Part shown: piece by piece, positions 26,901-37,386 of the stretch
Position numbering within the stretch: position 1 is the first letter of the stretch
Layout of the letters: each line of letters opens with the position of its first letter
Source of the DNA: Schistosoma haematobium
Taxonomy: Eukaryota; Platyhelminthes; Trematoda; Strigeidida; Schistosomatidae
Assembly: GCF_000699445.3 (NCBI RefSeq)
Contig: NC_067202.1
Location: 13,421,924 to 13,485,923, forward strand
DNA: 64,000 bases
Direction of reading: 5' to 3'
Program-made: the position numbers and the translations under genes
Notes under the pieces: model-generated
What the model was told of the DNA's origin: nothing
The model's input: only the letters and a program-made list of their open reading frames with translations
The model's database searches: none

Positions 26901-29900
26901 GTAAATAATAATGACTGACATGACAGAATTATAATTTGTAGCAATATAATTGGTGGATGAAATACGCAACCACACTCTGTAACTCGAAATGGTCGTGCAT
27001 GAATGACGGTGTGACGATACGACTGACAGACACAATTCTATAGTTCGTGACGTTTCATTCAACTTATAATGCTTTCACTATTATTGCGTGAGATCTACAT
27101 TTTGATAAATATTCGTTACCGGTCTTCTTTTAATTCATGTCGTTTTGACATTAACCCTTCTAGACTTTAATTTCGTTTTCTCACCTGTGCTTTGGACGTT
27201 CCTTCGTTCGTTGCTCTTATTCCACACTGAAGTTTTGTCTGGTAAACAATAAATAGAGACATACATTTTTAAAATCGGTTATGTGACCTAATGCTTCAGA
27301 TTGATATAATGAACATTTTAGTCTCACAGCAACTGTGACGTTTTCGTACCCAATATTTTAAGATTAGTCATGAATCAGTTTCAACATTAATCTCCTATAT
27401 GTACTGAATCGTTTAATGAACTTACATTTGGCTTCATTTACTAAAAACAATGAAAACAATATAGTGACTCGGTTTGTATTATGTTGAAAATTCGGTTGAA
27501 CAGAAACACAATACACGGATGGGGATATTGATCATTCTCAAATCTTTTCAAATGTTTACCGATATTCACATGTTTCAATTGGGAGCTATTTCACCTAGAC
27601 TCTGTACAACATCAAACAACTTCTGATTTCGTGATGTACCTACATTAAAACACAACTCATTGATCCACAGAACATACTTCAAATGCATTGTCACCGTGTG
27701 TTTAGGTAGAATGAACTAGTTGTCTTGCAGTCATCAAACTTTCAGGAAGGTAGTAACTGAACAAAACATATTTTGTGCTTAAAATATAATCAAGAAACTC
27801 ACATTCATGGCATTTTCATTTGATACCAATGTGAAAAAGTTTCGAAAACAAACAGTTTATTAGATAGTTGACAATGGAATGTCGAATTCATAAACTTGAG
27901 CTCAACAGAGCCCAATGAAACAGTTTACTCGTGGGATCGATTTCAATCTGCCGTTCCTCCAGCTTAGACCCTATGTTCTCAGTACGTGTAATTCATCACT
28001 GTCGCGTCCTGGCTGACTTTACGAACATCATGTGTTGAGATGAACAGAGTCAATGTGACATGTATGTGGACCAGTGGTTATCATATCTGCGAAAGTTTGC
28101 AATGATTCACGTCAGTCATTATTGCCATAATGTGGTCTTCGGTATAGATGAACAACAAATGACTCTAGTCATGACGTAGCAAAAATTTGAGTATTGAGAT
28201 AAGGCACATTCATATAGAGAAATGGTCAAAACTCATTTAAATTACTTCGCGACGCCAGAAGCATGAAGTCAATTGGAAGTAAGGGTTTGTCTAATGATTT
28301 CATCAAACAGCCATGATCACATTGCTTCATCACATGCGAAAACGCGAAGTCAGAAGAAATATCGAGATCTATCGGACCAGCACTTCTATTCTAGTTATAC
28401 ATTATAACTATGTCAACTATATCAACACCGCCAGTGAACTGTGACTACGCGATTATGCAAATGACTGTCAGTGAATAAGTTTGATATCTCTGTAATGGCA
28501 GGCACTGTTAGCTGACGTTGGAACAATATTCTTCGAAACGTACGCGTGAATCACATTTGGCAAATCAGTAGTGAACATTGTTAACCATCTTGATAGATAT
28601 TCTTTTTAAATTTGTCGACTGATAAACATGAGCAATGTCATCGCATGTGTGCACATCTCTCAACTTCCACAACCTAGTTTGCTAGAAAAACCTTGCAATG
28701 CATAAGAAACATAAAGAAAATGTTACCCATCGTCGGTAGAGAGAAACGGTTCCCATGTCTGTTGAACAGAATGAAAACTTCTTCCATTCCTTCTTCTGTT
28801 TGGAAGTCGTTCATATAATACTCAACTTGATCGCCCGAGATGATATACATCTGTAGTTGTTGTGTCGAATATCCTCTGAATACAATGGTCGAATCAGTTG
28901 TCTCACAAGCTGATCTTTCTCTTTTCCACCTCAGAAGTGGATTCACATTTTGCACCAACTGCATTTGAACATTCTCGATTCTCGGAACTAGGAAAAATGA
29001 GACGAACAATGAGAGCACAAAATGAATGCACTGTGACATTGTCACTGTTGATGAACACAGATACTGGATAGTTAGCCTATCAAACGCAGTAGTATTGTGG
29101 CTTTGTTACAACGTATCCAGAGGCTGACATTCATCACAAGAATATCAACGGAATTCTCCACAGCACTTATGATCTTCATAATGTCAATATATAACTCGAA
29201 TGTTCCACAACTGTAATGAAAATGGAACAGATATTGAAAGTATGATTGTTTGGTAACAGTTCGGAAACAACTTACTTCTTTTGTACGTCATGTCATAGGT
29301 CTGGAACTTGGAATAAAAGAAGTTTGTGTTGTAGCCTTCTGCACGATGATTTGTAACTTCACATGGTTGGCCAATAGCTTCTAATAAACCTATATTGCCT
29401 TCATAAACTCTCACCGTTTCATCGGGCCAAAAGTATACGTCTTGAACCAAACAGACATAATCGAAATTTTCGTGGGTCATTGGTTTCCATTCAAAAGCCA
29501 TGGCTGTAGTCTGCTCCTGAATTACGCGAAACGTGTTCGTATTTGTATTGCCTGTTTGGAAACGGAAACACTTCAAATTTAGAGCTTTATCAAGGTGCAA
29601 TCAATTTATTAGGAATGACTGCTTATCCGATGCGATGACATTCATAGCACTGAAACTTGAATTCCTGTATTCGATAAGCTGATGGTCAGTTAACATCATA
29701 TATGTTTTCTTTTGTGTAATTACCTGAGCATATTGATACAAGTCCGTTTTACAGAGTGTACTGTTTTGATTGGACAACATTAGGATAAACGTATGTTGGA
29801 TCAGTTTCTGCAAGTTACGATGCACATCAGAAAATAATACTTCGATTATATGTATTTAAAAACACAAATAAGCGCAAAATTGCTCAGCTGGAGATCATTC

Positions 29901-32900
29901 TAATTTTTCTGATCACCTCAGTATAAACTACAGGCAGATGAGTGCACGCAGAGATCCGTTATAGCAGAAAAGTGAATAGTGATACATGTGATACAATGTC
30001 TCACGTATCATCCTCGATGTGGATTATCAATTGGGTTGAACATAGTCCCCTCAATTACCTATGATGTGCATTCAGATCAGGTTTGTTATACCTCGACGTT
30101 ATTCAGTGTCTATCGAGTACTGGTTTACGTAGGCAACGAGTAACATAATCATGTGCACTCGAAAATGCACGCTGACCAGCATTCGAACACGTTTCTGAAC
30201 GAATGGAATTAGGTGACATCATTAACTGTGGGAACAAATATGATGTCTCTAACTCTGTCGACAAGGTCACTTGCTCAATGTTGTGCTAAATATTTTGTGG
30301 TGCCAAGAAACTTTGTCCCTTACTTACTTGGTCTGATTTTAAATAGGTCTTCGTAATGCCCTGCCTTTATGTAGTCGAATATACTTGTTATCTTAAGTTT
30401 GTCAGTGAGATTGAAAAATACTAACGGAAAAATGCAACACAGTTAGCGGATTTACCAATATTTGGTGAATTTCAGTCCAGCTTACACGTGACTGTAGCGC
30501 TGATGATACTGGAATATCAAGTTACTTTAAGACAATGCACCAGAAATGCACACATGTGAATGGTGGTATCGGTTCTGAGGAATGAACTGTTTTCTGTCCA
30601 GTTATACACATCAACAAACTTCAGAAAATGCTTTTATAAAACGTCTTCATTTGATTCACGGAGTAAGTGCGTCACCGAATACTATCGATTTCTAGATGTA
30701 ACTCTTGGTAGGAATCTGTGTCCATTTGCAATTGATTTACACACTATAGATGTCATTTGAACAGACTTTTTAACCGCTCGATGGTTTAGTCTGGTGATGT
30801 CACGAACAATGTACCTAGTGGTGAATTCTTCGTTTAACTAGTGAAATAAACTTCCGCTTGTGCAGCCCCAACCAACCTACAATAATTTCTCTATTCTTCG
30901 TTATCATGGGATTAACAAAAATTAATTATGATACGAATAGAGATCGAACGTTCGATAAACGTGGTTGTTTAGAGAGAACAAAAGCGAATGCTGATACTGA
31001 GAAGATTATAACTCAATAGTTATTCATAATCATACTGATCATACTCACTTCCGACCATATTAGTTTCCAGGTATGCAGGTTCATACTGTCCATTCACCAT
31101 GTATTGTGAGGCGAATACCGATGGCATTAGCAAAAGAAAAACAGAAACAGCAAACAATTATGGGAATAAAATAAATAACCAAATCAGCGTTCTTCGTAAA
31201 CTCGTGAAAGAAAAATTTATTTTTCGTAAGTAAATACATTCAAAGATAGGACTAACAGACAAAAGTGTTTTATTCGTGGAGAGTCATGGAACAATGTCTG
31301 AGGACGGGAGATGCACTCCTTCACCATCAAGTGTACACATCAATGAAACAACCTCAACCAACCATACATTATCCAGTTGCACTTGCAAACAACGCAGTAT
31401 TCGAAAATCAGTCAGATGAACGATTTGAAAATGCAAAAGACAGTGACACTGTGATCTGACTGCAGTGATGTCGATGTCAATGTTTCAAGAGAACACTGAA
31501 TGAATGTTGGTGAAATATGAATGGAGTTGTGTCAGTGAAATATCTGTGTGATTGATTGATTGATTTATTGATAGATTGCTTGATTGACTGATTGATGTTG
31601 GCAATGAAGTTGTTCTATGAAAATAGATGAGTTCGTTGTACTGAAAGTGTTTACGTAGTTTGAGGTAGGTTTCACTTGCCATTCTGGTTTCATGGGAATG
31701 AGCTTGAACATGGAGGCATGTCACAACGGATCAACATCTTTATCATTTGTGAAATTCATCGTGTTTCCGTAATCAATACTCACCTGAATCGACTGCGATT
31801 TGCTCAGAAGTGTGAGACGGTATTTCCGATGCTGTATAACAGAAATAAATTGAAGAAGATGTGGTGAGGAAGGAGGTGAGTAAATGCCGTGAATATGCTA
31901 GTTTTGTGAATGAGTTGATTCGTTCACTCATCATGTGTACAAAATTAGTATTGAGGTTAGTTAGTTGAAGTCAGTGCAACATAGTGAATCAGTTGGAAAT
32001 TGCACGTCACTCCTAACGAATGACCATTACTAAGAGGTATGGAGGACACGAGTCTCCGAGTGTTTTGACCATGTTCAGTGTAGCGATAATCGTGTGAAGC
32101 GGTTTCCGGTTGATGTTGTTGTTGTTTTTGATGATGTTGTTGTTTTTGTTGTTGTTGTTGGATGCAGTGCTATTTTCAGTATTGTCTGTCATCTGACGAC
32201 ACTGGCATGATATTGGTTTTCGCCAAACGGGCTTTTCACCTTGAAGTGACTAATGTTATCCATATGAGAATGATGCATTCCTCTGGTTTCCAGCATTAAA
32301 CACTGGTCAAGTAATTCCAACTACTCCACCACTGTATGTGGATGGATGGATGGATTGATGGATGGATGGATGGATGGATGAATACATAAGTGCCTATGTG
32401 CATGTGTATATTGAATCAATGTGAGATTCGGGAAGGAAGAGCTGTAGTGGACTGCTGATGCAACTGAAGTAAGTGAAGTGGCTTTCTCATTGCCAGTTAC
32501 AGTTCGTCAACTCAGTGTTCACGTTCATGCATCAAGTGATTTGGTAAATAAGAATGACTGACATGACAGAATTATAATTTGTAGCAATATAATTGGTGGA
32601 TGAAATACGCAACCACACTCTGTAACTCGAAATGGTCGTGCATGAATGACGGTGTGACGATACGACTGACAGACACAATTCTATAGTTCGTGACGTTTCA
32701 TTCAACTTATAATGCTTTCACTATTATTGCGTGAGATCTACATTTTGATAAATATTCGTTACCGGTCTTCTTTTAATTCATGTCGTTTTGACATTAACCC
32801 TTCTAGACTTTAATTTCGTTTTCTCACCTGTGCTTTGGACGTTCCTTCGTTCGTTGCTCTTATTCCACACTGAAGTTTTGTCTGGTAAACAATAAATAGA

Positions 32901-35900
32901 GACATACATTTTTAAAATCGGTTATGTGACCTAATGCTTCAGATTGATATAATGAACATTTTAGTCTCACAGCAACTGTGACGTTTTCGTACCCAATATT
33001 TTAAGATTAGTCATGAATCAGTTTCAACATTAATCTCCTATATGTACTGAATCGTTTAATGAACTTACATTTGGCTTCATTTACTAAAAACAATGAAAAC
33101 AATATAGTGACTCGGTTTGTATTATGTTGAAAATTCGGTTGAACAGAAACACAATACACGGATGGGGATATTGATCATTCTCAAATCTTTTCAAATGTTT
33201 ACCGATATTCACATGTTTCAATTGGGAGCTATTTCACCTAGACTCTGTACAACATCAAACAACTTCTGATTTCGTGATGTACCTACATTAAAACACAACT
33301 CATTGATCCACAGAACATACTTCAAATGCATTGTCACCGTGTGTTTAGGTAGAATGAACTAGTTGTCTTGCAGTCATCAAACTTTCAGGAAGGTAGTAAC
33401 TGAACAAAACATATTTTGTGCTTAAAATATAATCAAGAAACTCACATTCATGGCATTTTCATTTGATACCAATGTGAAAAAGTTTCGAAAACAAACAGTT
33501 TATTAGATAGTTGACAATGGAATGTCGAATTCATAAACTTGAGCTCAACAGAGCCCAATGAAACAGTTTACTCGTGGGATCGATTTCAATCTGCCGTTCC
33601 TCCAGCTTAGACCCTATGTTCTCAGTACGTGTAATTCATCACTGTCGCGTCCTGGCTGACTTTACGAACATCATGTGTTGAGATGAACAGAGTCAATGTG
33701 ACATGTATGTGGACCAGTGGTTATCATATCTGCGAAAGTTTGCAATGATTCACGTCAGTCATTATTGCCATAATGTGGTCTTCGGTATAGATGAACAACA
33801 AATGACTCTAGTCATGACGTAGCAAAAATTTGAGTATTGAGATAAGGCACATTCATATAGAGAAATGGTCAAAACTCATTTAAATTACTTCGCGACGCCA
33901 GAAGCATGAAGTCAATTGGAAGTAAGGGTTTGTCTAATGATTTCATCAAACAGCCATGATCACATTGCTTCATCACATGCGAAAACGCGAAGTCAGAAGA
34001 AATATCGAGATCTATCGGACCAGCACTTCTATTCTAGTTATACATTATAACTATGTCAACTATATCAACACCGCCAGTGAACTGTGACTACGCGATTATG
34101 CAAATGACTGTCAGTGAATAAGTTTGATATCTCTGTAATGGCAGGCACTGTTAGCTGACGTTGGAACAATATTCTTCGAAACGTACGCGTGAATCACATT
34201 TGGCAAATCAGTAGTGAACATTGTTAACCATCTTGATAGATATTCTTTTTAAATTTGTCGACTGATAAACATGAGCAATGTCATCGCATGTGTGCACATC
34301 TCTCAACTTCCACAACCTAGTTTGCTAGAAAAACCTTGCAATGCATAAGAAACATAAAGAAAATGTTACCCATCGTCGGTAGAGAGAAACGGTTCCCATG
34401 TCTGTTGAACAGAATGAAAACTTCTTCCATTCCTTCTTCTGTTTGGAAGTCGTTCATATAATACTCAACTTGATCGCCCGAGATGATATACATCTGTAGT
34501 TGTTGTGTCGAATATCCTCTGAATACAATGGTCGAATCAGTTGTCTCACAGGCTGATCTTTCTCTTTTCCACCTCAGAAGTGGATTCACATTTTGCACCA
34601 ACTGCATTTGAACATTCTCGATTCTCGGAACTAGGAAAAAATGAGACGAACAATGAGAGCACAAAATGAATGCACTGTGACATTGTCACTGTTGATGAAC
34701 ACAGATACTGGATAGTTAGCCTATCAAACGCAGTAGTATTGTGGCTTTGTTACAACGTATCCAGAGGCTGACATTCATCACAAGAATATCAACGGAATTC
34801 TCCACAGCACTTATGATCTTCATAATGTCAATATATAACTCGAATGTTCCACAACTGTAATGAAAATGGAACAGATATTGAAAGTATGATTGTTTGGTAA
34901 CAGTTCGGAAACAACTTACTTCTTTTGTACGTCATGTCATAGGTCTGGAACTTGGAATAAAAGAAGTTTGTGTTGTAGCCTTCTGCACGATGATTTGTAA
35001 CTTCACATGGTTGGCCAATAGCTTCTAATAAACCTATATTGCCTTCATAAACTCTCACCGTTTCATCGGGCCAAAAGTATACGTCTTGAACCAAACAGAC
35101 ATAATCGAAATTTCCGTGGGTCATTGGTTTCCATTCAAAAGCCATGGCTGTAGTCTGCTCCTGAATTACGCGAAACGTGTTCGTATTTGTATTGCCTGTT
35201 TGGAAACGGAAACACTTCAAATTTAGAGCTTTATCAAGGTGCAATCAATTTATTAGGAATGACTGCTTATCCGATGCGATGACATTCATAGCACTGAAAC
35301 TTGAATTCCTGTATTCGATAAGCTGATGGTCAGTTAACATCATATATGTTTTCTTTTGTGTAATTACCTGAGCATATTGATACAAGTCCGTTTTACAGAG
35401 TGTACTGTTTTGATTGGACAACATTAGGATAAACGTATGTTGGATCAGTTTCTGCAAGTTACGATGCACATCAGAAAATAATACTTCGATTATATGTATT
35501 TAAAAACACAAATAAGCGCAAAATTGCTCAGCTGGAGATCATTCTAATTTTTCTGATCACCTCAGTATAAACTACAGGCAGATGAGTGCACGCAGAGATC
35601 CGTTATAGCAGAAAAGTGAATAGTGATACATGTGATACAATGTCTCACGTATCATCCTCGATGTGGATTATCAATTGGGTTGAACATAGTCCCCCTCAAT
35701 TACCTATGATGTGCATTCAGATCAGGTTTGTTATACCTCGACGTTATTCAGTGTCTATCGAGTACTGGTTTACGTAGGCAACGAGTAACATAATCATGTG
35801 CACTCGAAAATGCACGCTGACCAGCATTCGAACACGTTTCTGAACGAATGGAATTAGGTGACATCATTAACTGTGGGAACAAATATGATGTCTCTAACTC

Positions 35901-37386
35901 TGTCGACAAGGTCACTTGCTCAATGTTGTGCTAAATATTTTGTGGTGCCAAGAAACTTTGTCCCTTACTTACTTGGTCTGATTTTAAATAGGTCTTCGTA
36001 ATGCCCTGCCTTTATGTAGTCGAATATACTTGTTATCTTAAGTTTGTCAGTGAGATTGAAAAATACTAACGGAAAAATGCAACACAGTTAGCGGATTTAC
36101 CAATATTTGGTGAATTTCAGTCCAGCTTACACGTGACTGTAGCGCTGATGATACTGGAATATCAAGTTACTTTAAGACAATGCACCAGAAATGCACACAT
36201 GTGAATGGTGGTATCGGTTCTGAGGAATGAACTGTTTTCTGTCCAGTTATACACATCGACAAACTTCAGAAAATGCTTTTATAAAACGTCTTCATTTGAT
36301 TCACGGAGTAAGTGCGTCACTGAATACTATCGATTTCTAGATGTAACTCTTGGTAGGAATCTGTGTCCATTTGCAATTGATTTACACACTATAGATGTCA
36401 TTTGAACAGACTTTTTAACCGCTCGATGGTTTAGTCTGGTGATGTCACGAACAATGTACCTAGTGGTGAATTCTTCGTTTAACTAGTGAAATAAACTTCC
36501 GCTTGTGCAGCCCCAACCAACCTACAATAATTTCTCTATTCTTCGTTATCATGGGATTAACAAAAATTAATTATGATACGAATAGAGATCGAACGTTCGA
36601 TAAACGTGGTTGTTTAGAGAGAACAAAAGCGAATGCTGATACTGAGAAGATTATAACTCAATAGTTATTCATAATCATACTGATCATACTCACTTCCGAC
36701 CATATTAGTTTCCAGGTATGCAGGTTCATACTGTCCATTCACCATGTATTGTGAGGCGAATGCTGATGGTTTTGGCAAAAGAGCAAGAGAAATATGAAAC
36801 ACTTTTTGGAAGGGAACAAGAAGTAACTGGGATTTTGGTATTTCTGTGCCTAATTTTTGCGGTGTTTTGTTATAATACTTGCAACTACCTCTTTCGTTCT
36901 TTAATAATTTTTATTTTAGCATCGTTGCTTTGCAATTCCTTGAGCTGACTCTGCTTCTCTACTGCTGTTAATTTGTTGACTTACATAAAAGTATCTACTT
37001 CATAAATCGTATGAAAGTCGAGGGATTTTATATTGACGTTACTCACAGTGTTGTTACAAATGACAGTCGTCTGGTTTTAAATTGCTCACATTTATACAGG
37101 GTGTGGGTCAATGGTTCAAATTAAAAAACTTTGGTGATTTGTTGGACAAATGAATCGGTGTCCATCGATTAACTTCATATATCTCAACATCGCAGGCAGA
37201 CAATGCAGAAATGCATTAGTACGCTTAGTTCGAGCATTTTTTCTGGGTGACTTCATTCAATTATCATATTGTTTTCCCTTATGTTTTTTATTTTTCACCA
37301 TCAATGTTCAGATAAAATTCTATAGAATATAACTCACCCATCACCACTGCAAATAAAATGGAAATGTGTTCGTTGGATCGTATCAT
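939..37386 (-). CDS. Giant modular secreted-protein gene, all exons phase 1-1, 3' end beyond window
   Basis: The proposed gene reads right to left: signal-peptide exon 37338-37386, then four blocks of seven exons (69, 93, 66, 276, 261, 15, 54 nt), each followed by a 48 nt exon, then ten further 48 nt exons out to 939. I derived it from splice motifs. Each internal exon is a multiple of three, enters and leaves in phase 1 and is open in that phase; several (69, 276 and 261 nt) are open in no other phase. In-window coding totals 4057 nt, about 1352 codons plus one base, with no stop. Each module has five cysteines and NLT and NKS sequons. The 276+261 nt exons encode a compact region containing [23 protein letters not shown] and [11 protein letters not shown]. 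From memory this recalls the Schistosoma egg protein CP391S-like (plexin/nidogen-like) family, which is unverified. Alternative: the blocks are separate or pseudogenised copies rather than one transcript. Confidence 0.7.
7049..7125. repeat. Expanded GGAT microsatellite in one monomer
   Basis: Every monomer carries three simple repeats inside what would be intron: a GGAT run (for example near 1490-1516), a GATT run (near 700-755) and a TTG run (near 1270-1316). In the copy spanning 5983-7420 the GGAT run is expanded and interrupted (GGATT, GGGT variants), which accounts for that copy's 1438 bp length. A related longer GGAT/GATT run occurs in the single monomers at about 21052-21095, 26695-26738 and 32338-32381. 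Confidence 0.9.
15900..19834 (-). CDS. Module 1 (3'-most): exons E1-E7, feeding the E8 tail
   Basis: Exons: E1 19766-19834 (acceptor CATCAG intact), E2 19045-19137, E3 18846-18911, E4 17993-18268, E5 17443-17703, E6 16141-16155, E7 15900-15953. E7 (54 nt) encodes a basic polar stretch, [18 protein letters not shown], and leaves one G, which with CA of the next 48 nt exon at 14921 makes Ala. E4 joins E3 as CL|R|NTNTNTF, and E5 follows E4 as YKR|I|PRIENVQ. If the E5 donor (ATGG|GTAACA) were ignored, the frame would run into a hydrophobic stretch and a TAG at 17390, an alternative short end. Further 3' exons must lie in or beyond the monomer array to the left. Confidence 0.66.
18441..18524 (-). 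other. Candidate 84 nt cassette exon with a stop in the gene's phase
   Basis: Between E3 and E4 lies an 84 nt segment bounded by an acceptor-like CTTGCAG and a donor-like CTCAG|GTAATT. Its length is a multiple of three, but in phase 1 it hits TAA after about 18 codons; it is open only in phase 0, which does not fit E3 or E4. It recurs in all blocks (24081-24164, 29724-29807 and 35368-35451). It may be a decayed exon, a stop-containing alternative exon, or chance. Confidence 0.25.
20497..25474 (-). CDS. Module 2: exons E1-E8, E1 acceptor broken
   Basis: Exons: E1 25406-25474 (probably skipped), E2 24685-24777, E3 24486-24551, E4 23633-23908, E5 23083-23343, E6 21782-21796, E7 21541-21594, E8 20497-20544. 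As in module 3, the base change at the E1 acceptor gives CATCGG, removing the AG. All other splice sites match module 4. The acceptor tract of the 15 nt micro-exon E6 has one T fewer than in module 1. I noticed no amino-acid difference from modules 1 and 3 in the two large exons E4 and E5. Confidence 0.65.
26141..31117 (-). CDS. Module 3: exons E1-E8, E1 acceptor broken
   Basis: Exons: E1 31049-31117 (probably skipped), E2 30328-30420, E3 30129-30194, E4 29276-29551, E5 28727-28987, E6 27426-27440, E7 27185-27238, E8 26141-26188. The coding sequence is almost identical to the other modules; one synonymous change (GCC to GCT, Ala) lies in E5. The acceptor before E1 reads CATCGG instead of CATCAG, so E1 has no AG. 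Skipping it joins E8 of module 4 to E2 in the same phase, because E1 is 69 nt and symmetric. The intron pyrimidine tract before E5 is one base shorter than in the other copies, which lengthens a chance upstream open frame but does not touch the exon. Confidence 0.65.
31784..36762 (-). CDS. Module 4 (5'-most): exons E1-E8
   Basis: Exons: E1 36694-36762, E2 35973-36065, E3 35774-35839, E4 34920-35195, E5 34370-34630, E6 33069-33083, E7 32828-32881, E8 31784-31831. Most donors are GTAAGT, GTGAGT or GTGAGA (E3 GTAAAC, E5 GTAACA); acceptors follow pyrimidine tracts, several with a CTAAC/CTAAT branch-like motif. E1 gives [20 protein letters not shown]2 contains the NLT sequon and [18 protein letters not shown]3 has TCSNAG and DYVTRCL; E6 is a 15 nt micro-exon giving VNEAK with its flanking bases. 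Its E1 acceptor is intact (CAG) and is preceded by unique intron leading to the signal exon. This copy carries one missense change in E4 (Glu to Gly in the MTHENF segment). Module length is 278 residues plus the 16-residue E8 peptide. Confidence 0.68.
37338..37386 (-). CDS. First coding exon: start codon and signal-peptide core
   Basis: The ATG (37384-37386 on the minus strand) has A at -3 and opens [16 protein letters not shown], then one base G before a strong donor (GATGG|GTGAGTT). Splicing to the first repeated exon at 36762 (acceptor CATCAG) completes GCA and reads AFAS then QYMVNG. The result is a short polar n-region, a hydrophobic core of about 12 residues and a small-residue cleavage site near FAS|Q. 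This exon lies just outside the repeated DNA and occurs once, which fits a single promoter driving all downstream modules. In the leftmost three blocks the base pair after the acceptor is TA instead of CA, which would give Val. Confidence 0.72.

Larger units (their letters stand above)
15751..36762. repeat. Tandem array of ~5.64 kb composite units (gene segment plus one monomer)
   Basis: Unique-type segments of about 4.23 kb occupy 15751-19981, 21392-25621, 27036-31264 and 32679-36762; the last is cut short where it meets single-copy sequence. Single monomers separate them at 19982-21391, 25622-27035 and 31265-32678 (1410-1414 bp). The segments differ by only a handful of substitutions and single-base indels over 4.2 kb, so they are recent or strongly homogenised. 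The left edge of a segment follows GACTGACAGACACAA and the right edge ends GACTAACAGACAAAA, a 15 bp imperfect direct repeat. The final ~147 bp before the monomer (19835-19981) is not matched in the rightmost copy beyond a weak resemblance next to the exon. Confidence 0.96.

Noticed and set aside
28674..29045. Longer ATG-initiated frame in block 3 that looks like a signal peptide before E5
   Set aside because: It arises from one missing T in the intron polypyrimidine tract in that copy only; the hydrophobic residues are the translated acceptor tract. E5 is reached by splicing in all blocks.
36718..36948. Plus-strand 76-codon frame with a hydrophobic stretch at the array edge
   Set aside because: It spans the junction of repeat and unique sequence, antisense to E1 and its intron, with no other support.
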